Positions 57,487 through 64,000 of a stretch of DNA of 64,000 nucleotides are shown here, in pieces. The notes below the pieces were generated by a model, which saw nothing but the letters and a program-made list of their open reading frames with translations, ran no database searches and was not told the DNA's origin. Location of the stretch: NCBI GenBank assembly GCA_021292105.1, contig CM037874.1, forward strand, positions 34,584,185 to 34,648,184. The letters are read 5' to 3'. The DNA comes from Anadara kagoshimensis (Eukaryota > Mollusca > Bivalvia > Arcoida > Arcidae). Position 1 is the stretch's first letter, and every line of letters starts with the position of its first letter. Made by a program: the position numbers and the translations under genes.

Positions 57487-58238
57487 AATAAATAAAAAAA
57501 ATACAAGGCGTATAAAATGCAAATAAATGCGTTATAATACAAAAAATTAATAACGTGAAAAAAAGGTTAAACGCGAATTAAAAGTGTCATGACGGAAATA
57601 TTTATAATATGTCAACATTCACAAAATTCAAAAAATTAAAATTCGAAAAAAGGCGTAATAACGCGAATAAACGCGACATAAAGTCGTTATAACGCGAATT
57701 AAAAGTCTAAATAACGCGGAAGTGTTATAACGCCTAAGAAATGCCTAATAATGCAAAAGAAATGTTTAATAACGCGAAAGAAAGGTTTAATAATGCGAAA
57801 GAAAGAATGACTGTATAACACGAAAAGTTGCGTTATAGCACGACAGAAATATGTGATGGATAAATGAAAGCCGTTATAACACGAAAGAAGTTTGCAATAA
57901 CTCGAAAGAAAGGTGTAATAAAACAAACTAACTCGCTTTCGAATGTCTTTTTTCGTTCCGGCGTTATTATACCTTTCTTTTGCATTATTGACCTTTTTGC
58001 GTTATTACGCCACGTTATTACGTGATAAATCCTTTTCATTCGCGTTATAACGCCTTTTCTTCTCGTTATTGCGTCTTTATTACGCGTTAGTACGCTTTAT
58101 TTGCGATATAACACCTTTCATTTGCATTATTACGCATTACATTCGCATTATTACTCCTTTTAACCCGCGTTATAACGCATTTCGTTCTCGTTATTGCGCC
58201 TTTCTTTCGCGTCATTACGGTTTTTTTTAATTTTAAAA
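57487..58238. repeat. Foldback-like element, copy 6
   Basis: The clearest short-period structure: left arm with taataacgcgaaagaaaggt and neighbours, right arm with cgcgttataacgccttttct and cgcgttataacgcatttcgt, turning over near 57935. Diverged in sequence from copies 1-5 but identical in design. Confidence 0.7.
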
Positions 58239-59159
58239 TGCATGAACCTCAGAGTCTATCGTAGTTTTTCGATTACATATATCTGGCTCGATCTTTCTTT
58301 ACAATGGTACAATTTGTATACAAAACATATATTTTATACCATAGACGACTTTATATAAAATTGTTATTTAAAGCCGATTTTTATTATGATAAATTGAACT
58401 AGTAGTTTTGAAAAAAAATATAAGATTTTATCAGTTGCAAAAAGATATTTTTATAACGGATTTTATGTACGTGTATTGTAATGGTTATCTATTGAGTATG
58501 ATCACTGGCCCCAGTTTTACAATCATTCTTTAACTACGATTTCCTTTAATTTAAATCTATCGAAATTCCAAATCTTTATGATTTTATTTATTTTTAAAAT
58601 ATTTTGAAATTTAAGGTGACATTTTGAAGATCACCTCTAACTTGGAACCTTTGTATTACTTTTTTTTTCAAAAAAGTTTCGAAAAAAATAATACCAAAAT
58701 TTGTTAAATTTAATTGTAAAAGGAAAATATCGGTTAAAATGTTATTGTGAAATTGGGACTAGGTACAATAACCAACAGAAAATGGAATAGTATTGATATA
58801 TAGATTTAAATGACCCCGGTACCAAACCGTGTTAAGATTAATCACAAGATTCACGAATACCACAATAATATAACATAATATTTATAGATTTTAATGTAAA
58901 TATTATGTATATTTAATTTGGTTGAATGATAGGCATTGCAGCGTGACCAGTGATCGGTTTTGAAGATGCCTTTTGTATGTTAGGTCAATTATATGAAGAC
59001 AGTTAGATGTCAATTATAGTAGCATTTATGCAATTTTGCAACAATATAATAAAGCATACAAAAAATCAAATCACAGTCCAAAGGCAAAGTAAAAACTTTG
59101 AAGACTGGCAAATTAAGTTAAAAACATGAACACATTCACAAGAAAATTGGGGAAGCGTT
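58239..59159. other. Decaying unit spacer, no gene
   Basis: 58239-58460 and 58976-59130 match the unit spacer before repeat X. 58470-58975 has no counterpart in other units and no recognisable content. The E-box palindrome is lost. Confidence 0.55.
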
Positions 59160-59684
59160 CTTTTTGCGCCTTATACTTATTTTTAGAGGTATCATTTCCG
59201 CCACTAATTTAAATTTCTGGTATTTCAATTCCGCCAGAATCTGGAGGTCTTCAGTGCCTGTCTACCTGTAAGAGTAATTCATGTTATAAATGTTGATAGG
59301 TACAAGTGTTTCAAACTTCAGATAGCTCCGAAGTACAAATAAAGCTGCAGTCAATGTCAGGATTCCACATAACTCCGAGAATGAAAAGTTTGTCGTAAAA
59401 TATCGTTGAAATCAGTCGCCGAGTCTATGTGTGTATGATGAGCTATAAGTTTCACCTGTTGATATGATTATGGATTGTATATTCACAGTATATCTCGAAA
59501 TATTTAATTTTTATGCCGAGTGATTTTAAATTGTGGATTTTATCTATATGTCCCCAGCTCGGATAAAGGACGAGGGAAGCCAACATTATCATGCGTTCAT
59601 ATCTCCATTGCACTCTCAATAAAGTAAGGCAGTTGGGTACCAAAGGACTAAGGGTTGGCGGAAATGATTTACCGGCGCAAAAAG
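59160..59684. mobile_element. ~525-bp inverted-repeat element (CTTTTTGCGCC ends)
   Basis: Ends CTTTTTGCGCC (59160-59170) and GGCGCAAAAAG (59674-59684) are perfect inverses. A second inverse pair, atcatttccgcc (59191-59202) and ggcggaaatgat (59657-59668), lies inside. It interrupts repeat X. No transposase ORF; target duplication not clear. Confidence 0.65.
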
Positions 59685-59689
59685 GTTTT

Positions 59690-60545
59690 TGCAGAAACGG
59701 ACGCTAAAATGTCACAAACGGATTTCATCCGAAAAGTGAGGCCTGGTGCTCCGGAAAGGTAAGCACTTCCTATTAAGTAACCTACACCCGCCACTTGTGA
59801 AATCGAAATTGAAAATGAAGGGAGCATGGACTGTAGGACATCAAATATATCCAGGTTCATTTTAGACACAATAATCAACATCAACAATATTGTGGTGACT
59901 GTCACAAAACTTTGAGAGCCCTGATTAGACTAGGCTTGCAATATCCCTGAGTCAACAGTTTATTTGTAAGCTTGCTTCTATTTATATAAAGTTCCCGTTG
60001 TGGAACAGGCTCTACTGTAGCGTACCAAATGTGAAACAAATACACCATAAGCAGGTGAAACAGGTATATTGCTGCACAAAAAGTAAATAAAAATAAAACA
60101 TTCAAAATCATCATATTTGTCATACCGCTTCAAATGTAGCCGTGGTTGCGCTACGATCGATTGAGGTTTTAAGGTCTAAATATGAAGAAGAACTTGAAGA
60201 ATCAGTCCTATCTTAAAGTTCTCTAGGATAGATGTCATTCACATTGTCTCTCAAAATTTAGGATTATTTAGAGATAGAACGTCAATTATATTTTCAAATG
60301 GTACGTATATGCCAATACTAATGCCATTTAAAATTGCCTATTTCGTTACTTTGTGTGCCTCATTGTATATTTAAAATTTTCAAAACACTTTTAAAAAGGA
60401 CGTGTGATAAAAAATAAGACACTGAACACTCCCTACTAATGGGTCGAAGGAATTTATCATCCATTAATCTTATTATTACCTTGCATTGCATGGAATTACT
60501 TGCTTACTCGGGGGATCGTTTATGACCCCCCCCCCCCCATCCCAA
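59690..60545 (+). repeat. Dispersed repeat X, long form
   Basis: Matches 37800-38780, including gaacttgaagaatcagtcct and the closing C-run at 60528-60537. That both long copies end at a C-run suggests a true element end there. Confidence 0.65.
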
Positions 60546-60582
60546 GTAAAGTTCTACGTTCTGATTACTATTTCTTCGTGAA

Positions 60583-60925
60583 TCGTACCAAACAATATTC
60601 TTTAACTTGCACGTAAGTGGAAGGTTGTGGGTTCATACCCCGGTCGCGTCTGACCAAAGCCTTAAAAGTGGGTAGTGACTGTTCTTTCGCCAAACACTCG
60701 ACATTACGAAATGAAAGTCACGGCTCTTTCGGATGGGAACTTAAAATAAACGAGGTCCCGTGTCACGATGGGCTTGGCACGCTAAAGAACCTTGCTGTAT
60801 AATGCCATAAGCGCAACGCACATGCAACATTTCTGCACTTTTTCCTATAGCTGGCGACGTCTCGATATAAGTGAAATATTCTTCACTGGGACGTTAAACC
60901 CCATTACTCAACTCAACTCTTTAAC
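60583..60925 (+). repeat. V-type SINE, most complete body
   Basis: A 5'-truncated tRNA head with box-B-like gtgggttcataccccgg, then the full body (gtgactgttctttcgccaaa, cccgtgtcacgatgggcttg, cctatagctggcgacgtctc) and the tail ttcactgggacgttaaaccc. I used it as the reference for the other SINEs. The 61-codon ORF over it is not a gene. Confidence 0.85.
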
Positions 60926-61323
60926 TAGCGCCTTTGAAGTATACTTCTATTATTCAACTTATAATTTGTATAAGTCAATAAATTAAAGACAATTCATGAA
61001 TTTACAATAAATTACTATCGAGAAGATTTTATTGTTCAGAATCAGAGACTAATTAAATGCAATTGAAAAGTTTAAACCATTTAAGTTGTTTTAAATTTTT
61101 CCCCGACTTTATTTTTCTCTGTATGACACAATAGAAAAAACCGTATACATGTTTAATTGTATTATAGCATTACATTCAATTAAATATTATTCATTCATTT
61201 GTATGGATTTTTTGTTGAAAAAATAGGATAACTTTCAATTTTTTTTTATCAACTTTTCTTTTCTTTACAGCATTATATTATATTTTTTCCTGCTTAAGTT
61301 GTATTTGTTTCGCATTTTATACG
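60926..61323. other. Gene-free spacer
   Basis: AT-rich. I see nothing supportable in it. Confidence 0.5.
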
Positions 61324-61565
61324 TATAGGTAAACAACTTTGACCTGTCCGTTTGACGTTTCATTAGGAATATTCATATAGGAGGGTCCACCCAATACATA
61401 GGTAGCATTAGGATTCGCAGTTAATACATATACACATTGCCCATGATTAGTGTTCACATCATTTAGACGAAGTTTACACGCGTGATCCCTATTCTTAAAT
61501 TAACTCGTCCATAATGAATATTTAAATCAAAGGTCAAGCGGACAGGTCAATGCTGTTTACCTATA
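61324..61565. repeat. MITE family M, intact stand-alone copy
   Basis: Ends TATAGGTAAACAACTTTGAC and its inverse GTCAATGCTGTTTACCTATA, with further inverse pairing inward to about 60 bp. 242 bp, no ORF. It lies away from any gene, which shows that the promoter-associated copies belong to a mobile family. Confidence 0.8.
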
Positions 61566-62045
61566 TAGTAAAGCTTCTTCCTCCTACTACGGGATTTTAT
61601 ACAACAAAGCAAGCTGCTTACAATTACAGCGAGGGGTATTGCAAGCCTACTAGTAGGCTAATTTCTGTCCTTAAGTAGATTTATGGGCGTCATCACAGTT
61701 TTGTTGATAAGCATGGTGTATCTGTTTCTAAACTGATATATTAGATATTGTTTAATCTCGATTTTGAAAATGTATAAGAGAAAAAATTAAAAAGGGGCCG
61801 CGGTTATGCTATGTGACGGTAACTTTAAGCACTTGGGTTAGTATTATAACGTTATTGAAAAAAAAACCTTACGGACATAGAAATCATTCTATATGTACAA
61901 TACAAACCTGTCCAATGTTAAACACTGAGCTATCGAAAAGGACTCGAAATCCGGCTGTCACGTGACCAAGATTTGGACAGTTAGTGGCCGAAAAAAAATT
62001 ACCGAGAGTTAGATAACAGCTGCCGAAAATCTCCAGAGATGAAGT
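61566..62045. other. Gene-free spacer with a decayed TIR
   Basis: A degenerate acaaacctgtccaatgttaa (from 61906) resembles the 186-bp MITE end. Otherwise no feature. Confidence 0.45.
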
Positions 62046-62195
62046 TTAAACAGGGGGTGTTTACCCTTCCGGAGCACCCGGCCTCAATTCCCTGGTGGAA
62101 GTTCACGTGTCTAACCTAACTTGTCAATTCTAAAGTTTTTACTCCGCTTCTGGATTGTGATTCGGACATGGATTAGTATGTTTGTTTTTGATTTA
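62046..62195 (-). repeat. Dispersed repeat X fragment, inverted
   Basis: The reverse complement carries ggccgggtgctccggaaggg and actgacaagttaggttagac-like sequence. It is the only inverted copy in the window. Confidence 0.75.
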
Positions 62196-62240
62196 GAGAG
62201 CCAAGATGAGCTGTTGATGCGGTATTTATTTGTTAGCTAA

Positions 62241-62678
62241 GTGTTAAACTTTCGACAGGTCCGTACTGTAGATTCTTTTGTATTCATTTAAAATATGATA
62301 TTTGACAATGAATGTTAATGAATTATGTAGTATTTTTAAACATACATTCTTCTTGCTAAACGTTAACTAATGTTGTATACATACATTTTCATAAGATAAA
62401 TTATTTACTATTTTAAACAATTAAGTTTAAATATAAACACTTGTAACTATACCACACGTCCTTAATTTTTTAAATTTAAAACTTATTGAGTTTAAGATAT
62501 CGATTCAAATAAATACAGGTATGGTGTATATTCATTTTCGACGTGTTTTACCAAGAATCCAATCAACTAGACGACAACGTCATGATTTTGAGTTATTTAT
62601 CTTTTGATAAACATAGTTAAGATGGTTTTCTTTTGTATAATTTGTATACAGTATAGAGCCCTGTCTAAAGTTTAACAC
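62241..62678. repeat. ~430-bp inverted-repeat element
   Basis: Ends gtgttaaactttcgacaggt and ccctgtctaaagtttaacac. Interior as at 8461-8888. Last segment recognisable from the tandem unit. Confidence 0.6.
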
Positions 62679-64000
62679 AAAACTAACGTTAAAGTACCAC
62701 ATAGACAGTTCATCTCGACCCCTTTTTAGTTAGGTCTCGCCAGGTTTCGGCAGTTGTTATCTCTCAGCATCTTTTCTGTCACTAACTATCATTATCTTGG
62801 CAGCTAAGCAGCCAGATTTTTTTTACATCTTTTTATCAGATGTGTAAAACTTTCGACATGTCTGTATTGTTTGTTCTGTCAAATCTTTGACTCTATCTGA
62901 TAAAAAAAATCGAATATACCGCGTGACCTTAACTGAACCTGATAACAAACCTAATTGTCACCAAACTAAATACTTTCATATTAAATTCTATGTTAGTTCC
63001 TGTTTTAACAACTTTGTGTAATATTTACGCCGTAGTATTTTATAATCAGACATTGATACATTTCAGACATTGGTGTAAACAATGAATACTAATCTACATA
63101 GAGTCATGACTGGATTCATTCTATTTTGTAAGTAACATATATAATAATTTTTATGAATAATTTATGCGTTATTTGGACGTTCTTCATTTTAAAGTTTGAA
63201 AATTTACATTTAGGACCTTTTGAAAGTGTTATACTCATTTTTATGGCACCAAATACTCAGCTAATCCCAGTACCTCGTTATCTATATCTCGACAGGTTTT
63301 CGTCAGCAGACTTCGTTTTTTGACCACTGACTCACCATCTCTCAACTATATCTCGGCCACTCGACAGTCCATTTTTTACCCCGTTAACTCATAAACTATA
63401 AACTCGACAGGCCTGTATTGGGAATGGTCCTTATTAATAATGTCCCCAAAGTGAAGTTTGGCATAATGATGTATGTGATATTTGTTTGTTTTAAATTTAT
63501 TTTGTTGAGTTTGATTAATATACATTTACTTTGTTTATTTTTTATCTATAAAACTCTGACACAAAATGTTATTATAGGAGTACAATTACCTTTGCCAGGG
63601 GGCGTAGGTGAGCACGTTAGTAAATTACGCACTGTAAACGTGAAAAATGCGCCGCTTTTTCTAGTGGGCATGCTACTCCAGGAAATTTTGAAAAATACAA
63701 CAAAAACGGTGTGTTTTCCATGAATTTTTACCCTTATCTGCAAATTTTTTCGACTAAACTTCAAAACGAAATTTAAACGACCACTGAATTGGACATTGAT
63801 TCATATGCATAAATCGTCTTGTTCATTATGATAGTTTCAGTGCCGAGGGTTAAATTTTGTGTTGCTTTCAAGTTTTAAAATATAGCTGTCATATAATTAT
63901 TTTTAACATTTTTGAATATGATATTTGACAAAATTAACTTCCGCACGGGCGTATACATGTGCGTATGCTCAGCTACACCCTTGATAGTTAAAGTGATCAC
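62679..64000. other. Right edge, no recognised gene
   Basis: Scattered decayed inverted-repeat ends (near 62848 and 63402). A 101-codon plus-strand ORF at 63418-63723 has no recognisable domain, an AT-rich hydrophobic start and no promoter support; I do not call it a gene. Confidence 0.5.

Noticed and set aside
63418..63723. 101-codon plus-strand ORF near the right edge
   Set aside because: Low-complexity hydrophobic start, no recognisable domain, no promoter or splice support, in a repeat-rich spacer.

Overview
The window is eukaryotic nuclear DNA, strongly AT-rich, with intronless genes and dense SINE, MITE and satellite content. No bacterial features (operons, ribosome binding sites, compact gene packing) are visible. 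The SINE bodies carry a conserved tail of the kind widespread in molluscs (gtgaaatattcttnantgggacgttaaacccc-like), so a bivalve or other mollusc is the most likely source. That is an inference from repeat type, not proven.

The core of the window is a head-to-tail tandem array of roughly 9-12 kb units. Each unit carries one copy of the same intronless glycosyltransferase gene (family GT31, beta-1,3-galactosyl/GlcNAc-transferase fold, closest in motif pattern to brainiac-type enzymes), always on the minus strand. Six gene copies are present: 5165-6373, 15494-16693, 25603-26788 (broken by a 14-bp deletion), 34730-35938, 46969-48168 and 55912-57114. The five intact copies encode 399-402 residue type II membrane proteins with all the GT31 motifs. 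By sequence they fall into three groups: copies 1 and 4; copies 2, 3 and 5; and copy 6. Part of an older unit (unit 0) fills positions 1 to about 4000, so the array very probably continues to the left.

Read left to right, a full unit holds: (i) an 89-bp minisatellite just 3' of the gene (7, 15, 10, 14, 20 and 2 monomers in the six units); (ii) the gene; (iii) a TATA promoter that overlaps the end of a ~205-bp inverted-repeat MITE; (iv) a ~0.75-1 kb foldback-like element whose arms are degenerate ~20-bp CpG-containing repeats in opposite orientation; (v) two tandem copies of a dispersed repeat (repeat X); (vi) a ~430-bp inverted-repeat element; (vii) a second copy of the MITE; (viii) a truncated SINE; (ix) a TTGA microsatellite followed by a headless V-type SINE; (x) a minus-strand SINE of the same family; (xi) a ~110-bp hairpin; (xii) a tRNA-headed SINE; and (xiii) a 186-bp MITE abutting the next minisatellite. 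Unit 4 (the gene 3-gene 4 interval) has lost (xi)-(xiii) by a deletion of about 1.4 kb. The gene 5-gene 6 interval has lost about 2.9 kb and gained a 2.4-kb TTAA-flanked DNA transposon.

To the right of gene 6 the unit decays: it is interrupted by further insertions (59160-59684, a SINE at 60583-60925, a stand-alone intact copy of the promoter MITE at 61324-61565) and fades out by about 62.7 kb. The last 1.3 kb shows no recognisable gene. No RNA genes, CRISPR arrays or other protein-coding genes could be supported.

The genes presumably act as a locally amplified set of Golgi glycosyltransferases, each with its own near-identical promoter. The main points of interest are the promoter/MITE overlap, the foldback-like arms upstream of every gene, and the minisatellite at every 3' flank.
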